From Verrucomicrobiota bacterium (GTDB lineage: Bacteria; Verrucomicrobiota; Verrucomicrobiia; Verrucomicrobiales; DEV007), in assembly GCA_963205275.1 (NCBI GenBank), contig CAUJIH010000046.1:1-35175 (forward strand): 35,175 bases of DNA. The letters run 5' to 3'. Positions 1 to 7,755 of this stretch are shown here, piece after piece. The position numbers and the translations under genes are program-made. Within the stretch, counting starts at the first letter, position 1. Each line of letters begins with the position of its first letter. The notes beneath the pieces were generated by a model. The model did not search any database, was not told the origin of the DNA, and worked only from the letters and a program-made list of their open reading frames with translations.

Positions 1-34
1 CGTCTTTTCGTTCTTTTGGGTAGTGTTTCATGAT

Positions 35-96
35 AAATAGGCACCGCCCGCTGCTCTGGTCGGCAAGCCTCCCGACGCAGCGGGCGGTGCCTATTT
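35..96. repeat. Long perfect inverted repeat (20-bp arms)
   Basis: The arms at 35-54 and 77-96 are perfectly complementary over 20 bp. The 22-base loop contains a further 5-bp pairing (59-63 with 72-76), so the transcript would form a long two-part hairpin. No strong T-run follows on either strand, so a simple terminator is not well supported. A dispersed repeat or an mRNA-stabilising hairpin is equally possible. Apart from it, nothing else is seen in 1-256. Confidence 0.75.
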
Positions 97-256
97 AATC
101 CAGTAAGCGGCAGGTGGACAACTACGCTGACAGCTAATGCCTCGAAATCGCGTTCTTTAGCATCCCTTTTCCTGCGGTCTCCAGTTCACACTTGAGCGAA
201 ACACTTGCGTGATCGTTCGAGCGAGCCAACCTTTGCAGTATCCAGTTCTCTACTCC

Positions 257-697
257 ATGCGCTTCCTCTTGACAGTTGTTTCCTTTGCAACCCTTCTGCT
301 CGTCTCCTGCGCGACTAATCCCATCGACCGGAGAATTGAGCGCTACCCCGGCATGTTCGGCACTCTGAGCGATCAGGATAAAACGAAAGTCGTACAGGGG
401 CAGGTGTCGGAGGGGATGTCCACCGATGCTGTTTTTCTCGCTTGGGGACGACCCAATCGCATGATGAGCGGGAGCCAGAGTGGTAAGAGTCGCGAGCGCT
501 GGCTGTATTTTGGATCAGAGCCCGTCACCTCGGTTTCTGTGGGTTTCGGTAGCTATGGCCCTCATCATCACCACGGATTCGGATACGGTTATGGAGGAGC
601 TTGGGACATGGGGACCATGGTGGATTACATGCCCGTGATCGATCGCCAAGTAGAATTCCTGAACGGACGAGTCGTATCCTGGGAGTGGCGGAGATAG
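257..697 (+). CDS. Predicted lipoprotein with BamE/SmpA-like motif
   Basis: This encodes 146 residues. The ATG at 257 is preferred over an upstream GTG at 209 because it gives a clean lipoprotein signal peptide: Met-Arg, a hydrophobic stretch, then the lipobox LVSC with the acylated cysteine at residue 18. The middle has a 'V..GM..D.VFLAWGRP' pattern, which resembles the SmpA/OmlA (BamE-like) fold of small outer-membrane lipoproteins. After it comes a Gly/His/Tyr-rich stretch with four consecutive histidines, then a conserved-looking end with 'VEFLNGRVVSWEW'. It lies 24 nt upstream of moaA on the same strand and may be co-transcribed, but no functional link to cofactor synthesis is evident. 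The gene is certain; the family call is tentative. Confidence 0.75.
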   Translation: MRFLLTVVSFATLLLVSCATNPIDRRIERYPGMFGTLSDQDKTKVVQGQVSEGMSTDAVFLAWGRPNRMMSGSQSGKSRERWLYFGSEPVTSVSVGFGSYGPHHHHGFGYGYGGAWDMGTMVDYMPVIDRQVEFLNGRVVSWEWRR

Positions 698-721
698 CTC
701 CGAGACTATCGACTGAACATT

Positions 722-1726
722 ATGGAAGACACCCACGGACATCGTATCAGTTATCTGCGCATTTCCATTACAGATCGCTGTAACGAGCGCTGTATTTACT
801 GCATGCCTCAGGAAGAGCAAATCTGGCTCCCCCGCGCCGATGTGCTCGACTACGAAGAAATCCTGCGCATCATCAGGATCGGAGCCTCCCTGGGTATTTC
901 TAAAGTGCGAATCACCGGTGGCGAACCACTGACGCGGCGGAATGTAATCTGGTTCCTCGAACAAGTCTCCGCAATTGAAGGCATCCGTGATCTGGGATTT
1001 TCCACCAATGGAACCCTCCTGACTCGTCCCTTGCCTGACGGTCGAAGCACAGCTCAGGGCCTAAAAGATGCTGGAGTTAAATCGATTAATGTTTCGCTCG
1101 ATACCCTCGACCGAGCTACTTATGCCAAAACGACCGGACGCGACCTTCTTCCCGACGTGATCGAAGGCATCGACGCCGCCCAAAGCGCCGGGATCGAAAA
1201 GATCAAGCTGAACACCGTTCTCATGCGCCACCGTAACGAGCACGAACTCTGGGATCTCGCTGCATTTGCTCGCGAGCACGACGTTCTGCTGCGTTTTATC
1301 GAGCTAATGCCCGTCAGCACGACCGAAGTCCTTACGGAGGACAACTTTCTCTCCGTCGGGGAGGCGATGGCTCTGCTGGAATTCCGCCTTGGAAAATTGA
1401 TTCCTCGTCCAGAGGTGAAAACTAACGGGCCAGCTGCATACTACGAGGTGCCAGACACTGGGCAACTCCTCGGCTTCATAGGAGCGATGACGAACCTGCA
1501 CTTCTGCGAAACATGTAACAAGCTTCGTCTCACCTGCGAGGGGAAACTGCGGCCCTGTCTGGGTAGCCATTTGGAATTCGACATGCGCGAGGTTCTCCGC
1601 AAGCCGGAGGCGACAGATGAGGATGTCGCCCGATTTTTCATGGAAGTCGTTGAAAGAAAGCCGAAAGAGCATGACTTTCGCAACAATTACCAGCCCGGTC
1701 GCCGCATGATCGCCATCGGTGGCTGA
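722..1726 (+). CDS. moaA: GTP 3',8-cyclase MoaA (molybdenum cofactor biosynthesis)
   Basis: MoaA is a radical-SAM enzyme that starts molybdopterin synthesis by converting GTP to 3',8-cyclo-7,8-dihydro-GTP. The 334-residue length is normal for the family. The N-terminal radical-SAM cluster motif is intact (C20, C24, C27 in TDRCNERCIYC), followed by the SAM-binding 'ITGGEPL' segment. The second, substrate-side 4Fe-4S site is also intact (C262, C265, C279, in FCETCNKLRL and LRPCLGS). The protein ends in the expected Gly-Gly tail (MIAIGG). No other moa, moe or mog gene is present in the window. The gene faces khpA convergently; 1727-1900 between them contains no recognisable feature. Confidence 0.96.
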   Translation: MEDTHGHRISYLRISITDRCNERCIYCMPQEEQIWLPRADVLDYEEILRIIRIGASLGISKVRITGGEPLTRRNVIWFLEQVSAIEGIRDLGFSTNGTLLTRPLPDGRSTAQGLKDAGVKSINVSLDTLDRATYAKTTGRDLLPDVIEGIDAAQSAGIEKIKLNTVLMRHRNEHELWDLAAFAREHDVLLRFIELMPVSTTEVLTEDNFLSVGEAMALLEFRLGKLIPRPEVKTNGPAAYYEVPDTGQLLGFIGAMTNLHFCETCNKLRLTCEGKLRPCLGSHLEFDMREVLRKPEATDEDVARFFMEVVERKPKEHDFRNNYQPGRRMIAIGG

Positions 1727-1900
1727 AGGAGAGGCGATGCGACAGCGCCTGCGATTGCTGAATTGAATCGTCCTTGTGATGATCGACGATCCCTCGCAGA
1801 AGAGCGTTGGAATCAGCACGGGGTTCAGATCTACCCCGACAGAACCTCAGTCGTCGTGACGACCTCTGTAAAAAAACGAGCGCAAGTAATTCAGGGCAAA

Positions 1901-2152
1901 TCAGTCTTCCAGCACCATCACCTCAGCGTGGAGCTGATGCTTCTGAGCCGAGGCATTCACCAGACTGCGAATCGCGCGTATCGTCTTGCCGCCCCGTCCG
2001 ATGATTCGTCCGGTATCGTCCGGATGGAGTTGAATCAGGAAACGATGCGTGCTCCCCTCCAGCTCCCGCGTGATTGAGAGTTCGTCAGGATGCTCCACTA
2101 AGCCGTTCATAATGAAAGAGAGAAATTCCTGAATCGCGATTGTTGGTTCCAT
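1901..2152 (-). CDS. khpA: KH-domain RNA-binding protein KhpA
   Basis: This is an 83-residue single KH-domain protein. The RNA-binding GXXG loop is visible in 'GRIIGRGGKTIRAIR'. Length and the position next to rpsP match the KhpA (YlqC) family, a small RNA chaperone often encoded between rpsP and rimM. Here rimM and trmD do not follow; the next gene is the convergent moaA. A strong intrinsic terminator lies between rpsP and this gene, so khpA probably depends on read-through or a promoter of its own within the 105-bp gap. Confidence 0.92.
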   Translation of the reverse strand: MEPTIAIQEFLSFIMNGLVEHPDELSITRELEGSTHRFLIQLHPDDTGRIIGRGGKTIRAIRSLVNASAQKHQLHAEVMVLED

Positions 2153-2187
2153 CTGATTAGTTGCAGCTCGTTATCTGTTCACAAGAC

Positions 2188-2217
2188 AAAAAAGGGAATG
2201 CGTTTTGCATTCCCTTT
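2188..2217 (-). terminator. Intrinsic terminator between rpsP and khpA
   Basis: A perfect 11-bp stem (2191-2201 with 2207-2217) closes a 5-base loop. On the minus strand it is followed directly by six T residues (2193-2188). It sits 41-70 nt downstream of the rpsP stop codon and upstream of khpA, so it would end or attenuate the rpsP transcript before khpA. Confidence 0.85.
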
Positions 2218-2257
2218 CGTTTTACCTCGGTGCGAGGACTTTGTCACGCAAGAATCG

Positions 2258-2503
2258 TCAGGAAGTCGCCTGACGCGCCTTTTTCAAGATGCTGGCGACA
2301 GTCTCGGACGGCTGCGCCCCCTTGCTGATCCATTCATCCGCCTTCGCCACGTCGATCTGATAACCGTTCGCAGCCACCAGTGGGTCATAGGTACCGAGCT
2401 GCTCGATGAAGGCTCCCTGACGGCGAGCACGCCCGTCCGCGACGACGATGCGATAGAAGGGCCGATCCTTTGTGCCTTCACGTCTCATTCTGATTTTAAC
2501 CAT
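2258..2503 (-). CDS. rpsP: 30S ribosomal protein S16
   Basis: This encodes 81 residues, the usual length for bS16. It begins with the family signature '[20 protein letters not shown]' and continues with 'IEQLGTYDP'. The protein is a structural component of the small ribosomal subunit. Upstream lies 251 bp without genes before the IS66 remnant, which must hold the promoter. The usual downstream partner khpA is present, but separated by a terminator. Confidence 0.98.
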   Translation of the reverse strand: MVKIRMRREGTKDRPFYRIVVADGRARRQGAFIEQLGTYDPLVAANGYQIDVAKADEWISKGAQPSETVASILKKARQATS

Positions 2504-2683
2504 ATCTCGATCCGATTCTTGTAATTGTTGAAAAATACCGCCGCTCTAGATGGTCACGACGACAAAGTCTCCGCGTCAATGCGGAGGGAGCAGACTGTTT
2601 CGCCCGGAATTTCAAAAAATCAACTACTGTTTCTTTTGTTTTCTCAGAAAATCCAATTTCCGAAGATTTTCCGTTTTGACGAG

Positions 2684-2713
2684 GTATTACATTTTCCACT
2701 AGCGAAGGAGCAA
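2684..2713 (-). promoter_or_regulatory. rpsP: Possible sigma-70 promoter for rpsP
   Basis: On the minus strand a TTGCTC box (2713-2708) and a TAATAC box (2689-2684) are separated by 18 bp. They would give a leader of roughly 175 nt that includes a small hairpin at 2569-2587 (6-bp stem). The boxes are imperfect and no conservation data are available. Confidence 0.3.
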
Positions 2714-2754
2714 TAGAGCCTTCACTTCGCTCCAGATCTACTGTACCATTGTAA

Positions 2755-3042
2755 CTACTCAGGTCTCCCCGCACGGGCGAGTTGTTGGCCGAGAGTTTGA
2801 GGATCTTCAACCATCAGCGTGATCCGCGTGATCATGTCTCCGGACTGTTTGCGCACCGTCGAAATCACGCTCCGGATTGAACTGAAGGCTTGCCCATACT
2901 CGTAATTGCGAAACTGGCCGCTGATCTTCTCATTCACCTTCATCATCCGAAGATCTCTCTCCGCTTGGTTGTTGTCGTAGGACGTGATCAGATCCTCGAA
3001 ATATCTCATGATTTCTCCGGTAAAGGTCCCCTGAATCTGCAC
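2755..3042 (-). pseudogene. IS66-family transposase, C-terminal remnant
   Basis: This is an open frame of about 95 residues. The segment 'DNNQAERDLRMMKVNEKISG', followed by 'IRSVISTVRKQSGD', matches the C-terminal end of IS66-family DDE transposases (typical: NN.AER.LR..KV..K.SG and IR...ST.RKQ). Such proteins are normally about 500 residues, and here an in-frame stop lies just upstream, so only the last part survives. No intact partner ORFs or clear element ends are seen. The element is dead; it marks an old insertion beside rpsP. Confidence 0.85.
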
Positions 3043-3115
3043 CGCTCGATCAGACTTGCTCCCGCTAGTCGATTACAAATTTTTGTCGTGTAGTGTGCAA
3101 TCCGGTATCAAAGCC

Positions 3116-3131
3116 GACGAGACGTCTCGTC
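3116..3131. repeat. 16-bp perfect palindrome in gene-free gap
   Basis: The sequence gacgagacgtctcgtc is its own reverse complement. It lies in the 3043-3341 gap between the IS66 remnant and the acetyltransferase gene. The same gap contains aaatttttgtcgtgtNgtgtg at about 3077, which recurs at about 34463 beside the right-end debris. Role unknown. Confidence 0.5.
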
Positions 3132-3341
3132 TGACCACTAGTCATCGAACAACGCTTAGACAAAAATGATCGAATGAGACGCCAGCCCCCCAATGCCGAG
3201 CAAGGTGATGAATCACCGGCCCCCTCCTCTCGGCGACCTTGACGAGAAAGTTTGTTCCTGTAGAATGCCTACGTGCTCGCCCTCACAATCTCGAGTACTC
3301 GTCTGTCAAGCACTCAGTCCCCGTGCAGACGGAACAAAAAC

Positions 3342-3782
3342 ATGAACATCCGGGAAGTGCAAAGAGACGATCTTCAGGAACTTCTGAAAATATGGGAGCA
3401 ATCCGTCCGTGCATCCCACCACTTCCTGTCGGAGCAGGACATCCAGTCCCTGCGGCTGATCGTTCGAGATCAGGCATTGCCCAATCTAGAAATTTGGGTG
3501 TTATGTAACGATCAGGCGATGCCGATAGGATTCATGGGGCTTGATGGAGAAAAGCTTGAGGCGCTTTTTATCGCACCGTCGAACTTCAGGCAAGGTGGGG
3601 GCCAGTTAATGCTTCAGCACGCGAGGCAGTTGAAAGGGCTTTTGCATGTGGATGTGAACGAGCAGAATACGGATGCCCTTCAATTTTACCTGTCCAATGG
3701 ATTTCATATAACGAGCCGCTCGGAAACCGATGCGCAAGGGCAGCCGTTTCCACTTCTCCATCTTCACGAAACTGCTGAGTAA
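3342..3782 (+). CDS. GNAT-family N-acetyltransferase, YjaB-like
   Basis: This encodes 146 residues. The ATG at 3342 is chosen because homology to GNAT enzymes begins there ('MNIREVQRDDL..LLKIWEQSV'). It resembles Escherichia coli YjaB along its length: 'SV.A.H.FLS' near residue 25, 'LEALFIAPSNFRQGGGQLML' at the acetyl-CoA binding position, 'VDVNEQNTDALQFYLSNGF', and the end 'RSETDAQGQPFPLLHL'. The pyrophosphate-binding loop is R-Q-G-G-G-Q, a variant of the usual R/Q-x-x-G-x-G/A. The substrate is unknown. Confidence 0.88.
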   Translation: MNIREVQRDDLQELLKIWEQSVRASHHFLSEQDIQSLRLIVRDQALPNLEIWVLCNDQAMPIGFMGLDGEKLEALFIAPSNFRQGGGQLMLQHARQLKGLLHVDVNEQNTDALQFYLSNGFHITSRSETDAQGQPFPLLHLHETAE

Positions 3783-3829
3783 AATGCCCAGTAGTGACAC
3801 TCACCATCAGATCAATACGCAACATTCTC

Positions 3830-4321
3830 ATGATACAAATCATCACCCACAACCATCGATCAAGCAGCAAACGTGGCATCACTCATGCCTTCCGAATCAT
3901 GACCAGCACGATCGCCCTCGGGGCGTGCGGGCTAGTTTTCGCTCAGCCCACAGACGAGCCTGCCCCGCGACCGGTCGTCAAGGTGCTCTCCAGTGTCCCG
4001 ACGAGTGAAAATCAGGGCGGGAAACCTGGGCAAGTCACGACTTTCGAGCTCACTCTCGGCCCTGGGGCCGCTGGCACCCCTCATCGTCATCCGGGACCAA
4101 TCTATGGCTATGTTCTGGAGGGAGAGTTTGAGTTTCAAGCGGGTGACGAGCCGGAGCAGCGATTGAAAGCGGGAGATACTTTCTACGAGCCAGCAATGGC
4201 CCTGCACGCGGTTTCGCGCAATCCCAGTAAAACGGCGCAGACGAAAGTGCTGGCGATCATGGTACATGCGCGTGATGCCAAAGACCTAGTCATTCCCGTA
4301 GAAACGAAAGAGGTGAAATAA
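3830..4321 (+). CDS. Secreted small cupin-domain protein
   Basis: The start is uncertain: candidates are GTG 3794, ATG 3830 and ATG 3899, none with a clear ribosome-binding site. ATG 3830 gives a basic N-region (KRGITHAFR) before the hydrophobic core and an AxA-like end 'GLVFAQ', consistent with an exported protein. The rest is one cupin_2 barrel: 'GTPHRHPGPIYGYVLEGEFE' supplies two His and a later Glu of the metal-binding set, and 'AGDTFYEPAMALHAVSRNP' supplies the final His. The activity cannot be named. It follows the acetyltransferase gene by 47 nt. Confidence 0.8.
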   Translation: MIQIITHNHRSSSKRGITHAFRIMTSTIALGACGLVFAQPTDEPAPRPVVKVLSSVPTSENQGGKPGQVTTFELTLGPGAAGTPHRHPGPIYGYVLEGEFEFQAGDEPEQRLKAGDTFYEPAMALHAVSRNPSKTAQTKVLAIMVHARDAKDLVIPVETKEVK

Positions 4322-4437
4322 AGGAGACGAACTGGAGGGCAAGAGAATTGGCTCGTCATCGCCGGACTCGGAGAGATGCAGGCGGCTCTTCGGGGCAGCG
4401 TAGAAGATTCTCCCCCGGCGTGGGCTGATGGATCGAT

Positions 4438-6153
4438 TCACTTAGCTCTCGCCTTTCCTTTACTCGCTCCTTTCCCTTGACTCGGCCCCTTTCCCTTCCT
4501 CGCTCCTGCAACTCGCTTTGCAGGACCTGTCATCGGAGGAGTTTCGTAAAAATTCCCCCCGTCAATCGTGCGTGGATCGCCGGTGCCTTCGAGTTCTCCC
4601 ATCAACTTCTGCTCCAGCTCGGCACGAATTTGAGTGTAAGACGGATCATCCGCCACATTCTCGACCTCGCTCGGATCAGAACGCACATCGTAAAGCTCGA
4701 TTCGAGGACGCTTCCCATAAGCTCGCTCATAATAAATCTTCCACTCCGGCTGCTTTCTCGACCGAACCACCCACGACTTCGTCGGACTGGCGTCCTCATC
4801 CGGCAAAGTGGCATACGTTTCATTCTCCAGCTCATCCACCGTCGGCTCGTCGTTTCCGTCCAGTCGATAGGGATCGCCCAGGGGATAACGATCCGGACGA
4901 AAGTTGATGATTAGCGTGTAATCCTTCGTCCGAATCGCTCGCTGAGGATAGGGCGTGTAATCGGCGCGAGCACGGTCCACATGGCGTTCCCGCCCCGTGA
5001 ATACCTGCGTCCGACTGGTATCGGCCACCCCTTTCGCAACATCGGATCGCAGAGAAGGCCAGAGACTCCGACCCGTCATTGTATCCGGCGGGGTCAGTCC
5101 GGCGGACTCCAGAAAAGTCGGAGCCAGATCTGTCAGCGACACCAGATCATCCAGAATCCGACCGCCCCGGATGCCGGGGCCGGTGAAGGACAGACAGACA
5201 TTGGTCCCGAAGTCGTACAGATTGCACTTCCCGTGCAGGAATCCTGGGGCACCGTGGTCGCCGCTGATCACGATGATGGTATGATCCCATTCTCCGCTGC
5301 TTTTCAACTCCTCTAGGATCACGCCGATCCCGGCATCCAGAGCGGCGACTTCTCCGAAGTAATCTGCCAAGTCCTCTCGCACCTCGGGCACATCGGGGAG
5401 AAAAGGTGGCATCTTCCCTTTCAGATCATCTGGATCGATGTCCCAGAGTGCCTTTCCGCTCCCCTTAGTCCACTTGCGATGCGTATTGGTCGGGCCAAAC
5501 CAGAAAAACCAAGGCTGCCCTTCCTTCCGCCCCCTCAGGAAATCAGCGAAGTTCCCGCGAGCTTCCGCCAGAATCTCCGACTTCGCTTCCTCGACCGTCT
5601 TTCCCGCTGCCACCCCGGCTGTTGCATTTTGTGAAAACTGATTGAATCGATTTCCTCGCTTTTGATACGCTTGATCTGGAGTGAAAGGGGAATTCGGTGG
5701 AGTTCCCGGCCCCCAGACCTTGTGCGCATAGCCGATCCGATATCCCGCATCCTGAATGAGCAAAGGAAAGCTAGGGAGCGTGGGATCCCACACGGCCCCG
5801 CTGAGAATGGACCCCGAGCCAGTCCGCCAGAAATGCTGCCCCGTCAGCAGAGCACTGCGGCAGGGTGTGCAGGATGGAGCGCTGACATGCGCATTGCGGA
5901 AAAATACTCCCTGACGAGCGATCTCGTCGATGTGAGGAGTCCTTACCACGTCGTTGATCGTTCCCGGACCTTCCGACTCCTGCAGAATCGAGGCATAGCG
6001 CCCCCAGTCGTCCGCGAAGAGGAAGAGGATATTCGGCCTGGATTCTGCGCCGATGGATAGCGAAGACAACGAAGACAACGAAGACAATAGCCCGAGCAAC
6101 AAGGCCGAGACCAGACCCAAGGGGGTAGAATGCTTCATCCGAGAAAGTTTCAT
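4438..6153 (-). CDS. Secreted type I sulfatase (first of cluster by coordinate)
   Basis: This encodes 571 residues from ATG 6153 (an ATG at 6138 is also possible), with a signal peptide. The alkaline-phosphatase-like fold opens with 'RPNILFLFADDWGRY' (metal-binding DD). The formylglycine motif is canonical, C95-T-P-C-R99, in 'SCTPCRSALLTGQ'. The second metal site appears as 'IIVISGDHGAPGF'. It hydrolyses a sulfate ester or sulfamate; the substrate cannot be named. The C-terminal tail (last about 25 residues) is a Lys/Gly-rich low-complexity run. It is the last gene of a three-sulfatase operon, 43 nt after its neighbour. The signal peptide contains a 9-bp tandem repeat coding for Leu-Ser-Ser units. 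Confidence 0.93.
   Translation of the reverse strand: MKLSRMKHSTPLGLVSALLLGLLSSLSSLSSLSIGAESRPNILFLFADDWGRYASILQESEGPGTINDVVRTPHIDEIARQGVFFRNAHVSAPSCTPCRSALLTGQHFWRTGSGSILSGAVWDPTLPSFPLLIQDAGYRIGYAHKVWGPGTPPNSPFTPDQAYQKRGNRFNQFSQNATAGVAAGKTVEEAKSEILAEARGNFADFLRGRKEGQPWFFWFGPTNTHRKWTKGSGKALWDIDPDDLKGKMPPFLPDVPEVREDLADYFGEVAALDAGIGVILEELKSSGEWDHTIIVISGDHGAPGFLHGKCNLYDFGTNVCLSFTGPGIRGGRILDDLVSLTDLAPTFLESAGLTPPDTMTGRSLWPSLRSDVAKGVADTSRTQVFTGRERHVDRARADYTPYPQRAIRTKDYTLIINFRPDRYPLGDPYRLDGNDEPTVDELENETYATLPDEDASPTKSWVVRSRKQPEWKIYYERAYGKRPRIELYDVRSDPSEVENVADDPSYTQIRAELEQKLMGELEGTGDPRTIDGGNFYETPPMTGPAKRVAGARKGKGPSQGKGASKGKARAK
6061..6087 (-). repeat. Three perfect 9-bp tandem repeats in a signal peptide
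   Basis: The unit cgaagacaa occurs three times in a row (plus-strand reading). It encodes repeating Leu-Ser-Ser in the hydrophobic part of the sulfatase signal peptide. The length could vary by slippage without breaking the frame. Confidence 0.9.
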
Positions 6154-6196
6154 CGGAAGTAAAACCGGAACTTTTCCTATGAGTTGCGCATTCAAT

Positions 6197-7738
6197 TCAC
6201 TTCCACACGCCCGGCTGGTCCGTCCACTCGGTGATAGTCTGGCGCTTTGTTACAGGATTCCAATCCTGAATCCGCTTTGCTAGTCGCGCGACCACATCCG
6301 GATGCTCGGCTGCAATGTTGTGATCCTCCTTCGGATCAGCGATCAGATCGAAAAGCTGTGGGCGTTTTTCCTCGCGTCGATGCAAGTGCGCGTAGCGTCC
6401 CACCTTGCCATCGTAGGTCAGCAGTAGCTTCCATTTCCCCTCCACGATCCAGCGATAGAGCAGTGAGGCCTCGGGATCGTCCACGTCCGCGACATCGTGA
6501 GCATAGGTTTCTCCGAAGACTTCCTTTCGAGGACTCGGAGCACCGGATTCCAGAATGGGCAGTAAATTCATCCCTGGTAAATTGGCTGGGATCGGCGATC
6601 CTCCGGCGGCGAGTAGCGTCGGCACGATGTCGATACTGGAGCAGAGCTGCTCACCGCGACTCCCCGGCTTGATCTTCCCCGGCCAGGAAAAGATGATGGG
6701 CTGCCGTGTTCCCCCTTCGTTAGGAGACTGCTTAGATCGTGCGGCAAAACCGGGAGCATCCGCTTTTTGAATCCATCCATTATCCGCCAGATAGACGACT
6801 ACCGTATCATTGGTCAAGCCCTTCTGATCGACGTGATCGAGCAATTGCCCACAGGTCTCGTCGAACCATTCTACCATCGCGTAGTAACGAGCGACGAAAT
6901 CGGACTCGATTCCTTTCGCCTTGTACTTCTGAAAGAGCCGATCCGGTGGCGTATGGGGCGTGTGCGGCATGAAAGGCGCATACCAGACGAAGAATGGATT
7001 CTTTTCCGCTGCTGCTCGATCAATGAAGTCAAACACTGGTGCCATACCTTCGCGACCAATCTTCAACCCATCATCCCCGTGGCGTCCTCCCGGCTGGGGA
7101 AAGCCGCGCGTCATTCCCTCGGTGAAGCCGAAGCGCAGTGGATTCCCCTCCCACCACTTTCCCGATTGAAAGCTCACATATCCCTTTTCTCCCAAGAGTC
7201 CGGGAAGAGTGGCGAAGCGACCGAAGTTCTCGATCAACTTCGCCTGCAGCGCCCGGTATCCGGGAGTCTGGGGAGGGCCAGCCATTCCGGCTTTTCCCTT
7301 TCCTTTCCCTTTGCCCTTCCCCTTCGCATTCCCGTCGGGAGCTTTCTGTGGCACGGGAGTATAGCCGGGATCGTTTCCCGTAACGCCGTGTTGAAAGGTG
7401 TACAGCCCATTCGCCAGCGTCGCTAGAGCTGGACGACAGAGAGCCGTCGGGACGTAGCCCCGAGGGAAAAACGCCCCGCGTGTCGCTAGGCGATCCAGAT
7501 TCGGAGTCTCGATCTGCGGATGCCCCATGAAGCCGTAATCTGTCCAAGCGTGATCATCCGAGATCAAGAATACGATGTTCGGAGGTTTCGGAGGTGGCGG
7601 CGCATCCGTCCCCGCAGCGTGTGTGGGACCGGCATTCCCGAGCAGCAGTCCCATCGCCAGCAGGCCAGAGATAGTGACGATCTGACAGTCCTGAATCGCT
7701 CGGGACGATCCCTTTTGAAACCATTTCTTTACTTTCAT
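6197..7738 (-). CDS. Secreted sulfatase-family protein with atypical CxPxL motif
   Basis: This encodes 513 residues from ATG 7738 (MKVKKW), with a basic N-region and a signal sequence ending near 'THAAG'. The fold begins 'PPNIVFLISDDHAWTDYGFM'. The maturation motif reads C101-R-P-A-L105, so the arginine of CxPxR is a leucine. The codons (tgt cgt cca gct cta) leave no ambiguity in this read. Other active-site segments are present: 'FQSGKWWEG', 'PFFVWYAPFMPHTPH' and 'VVVYLADNGW'. Between residues about 135 and 155 there is a (Lys-Gly)-repeat insertion. Seventeen nt separate it from the upstream sulfatase. CRPxL variants may form a natural subgroup of S1 sulfatases, so this need not be a dead enzyme. 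Confidence 0.9.
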   Translation of the reverse strand: MKVKKWFQKGSSRAIQDCQIVTISGLLAMGLLLGNAGPTHAAGTDAPPPPKPPNIVFLISDDHAWTDYGFMGHPQIETPNLDRLATRGAFFPRGYVPTALCRPALATLANGLYTFQHGVTGNDPGYTPVPQKAPDGNAKGKGKGKGKGKAGMAGPPQTPGYRALQAKLIENFGRFATLPGLLGEKGYVSFQSGKWWEGNPLRFGFTEGMTRGFPQPGGRHGDDGLKIGREGMAPVFDFIDRAAAEKNPFFVWYAPFMPHTPHTPPDRLFQKYKAKGIESDFVARYYAMVEWFDETCGQLLDHVDQKGLTNDTVVVYLADNGWIQKADAPGFAARSKQSPNEGGTRQPIIFSWPGKIKPGSRGEQLCSSIDIVPTLLAAGGSPIPANLPGMNLLPILESGAPSPRKEVFGETYAHDVADVDDPEASLLYRWIVEGKWKLLLTYDGKVGRYAHLHRREEKRPQLFDLIADPKEDHNIAAEHPDVVARLAKRIQDWNPVTKRQTITEWTDQPGVWK

Positions 7739-7755
7739 CTTTATTATAGAAAAAA

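Noticed and set aside
515..964. Minus-strand open frame over the lipoprotein and moaA
   Set aside because: It crosses two plus-strand genes, one of which (moaA) is unambiguous; no signature of its own.
6767..7426. Plus-strand open frame of 219 codons inside the middle sulfatase
   Set aside because: It is the reverse complement of conserved sulfatase sequence, with no independent start signal or family match.
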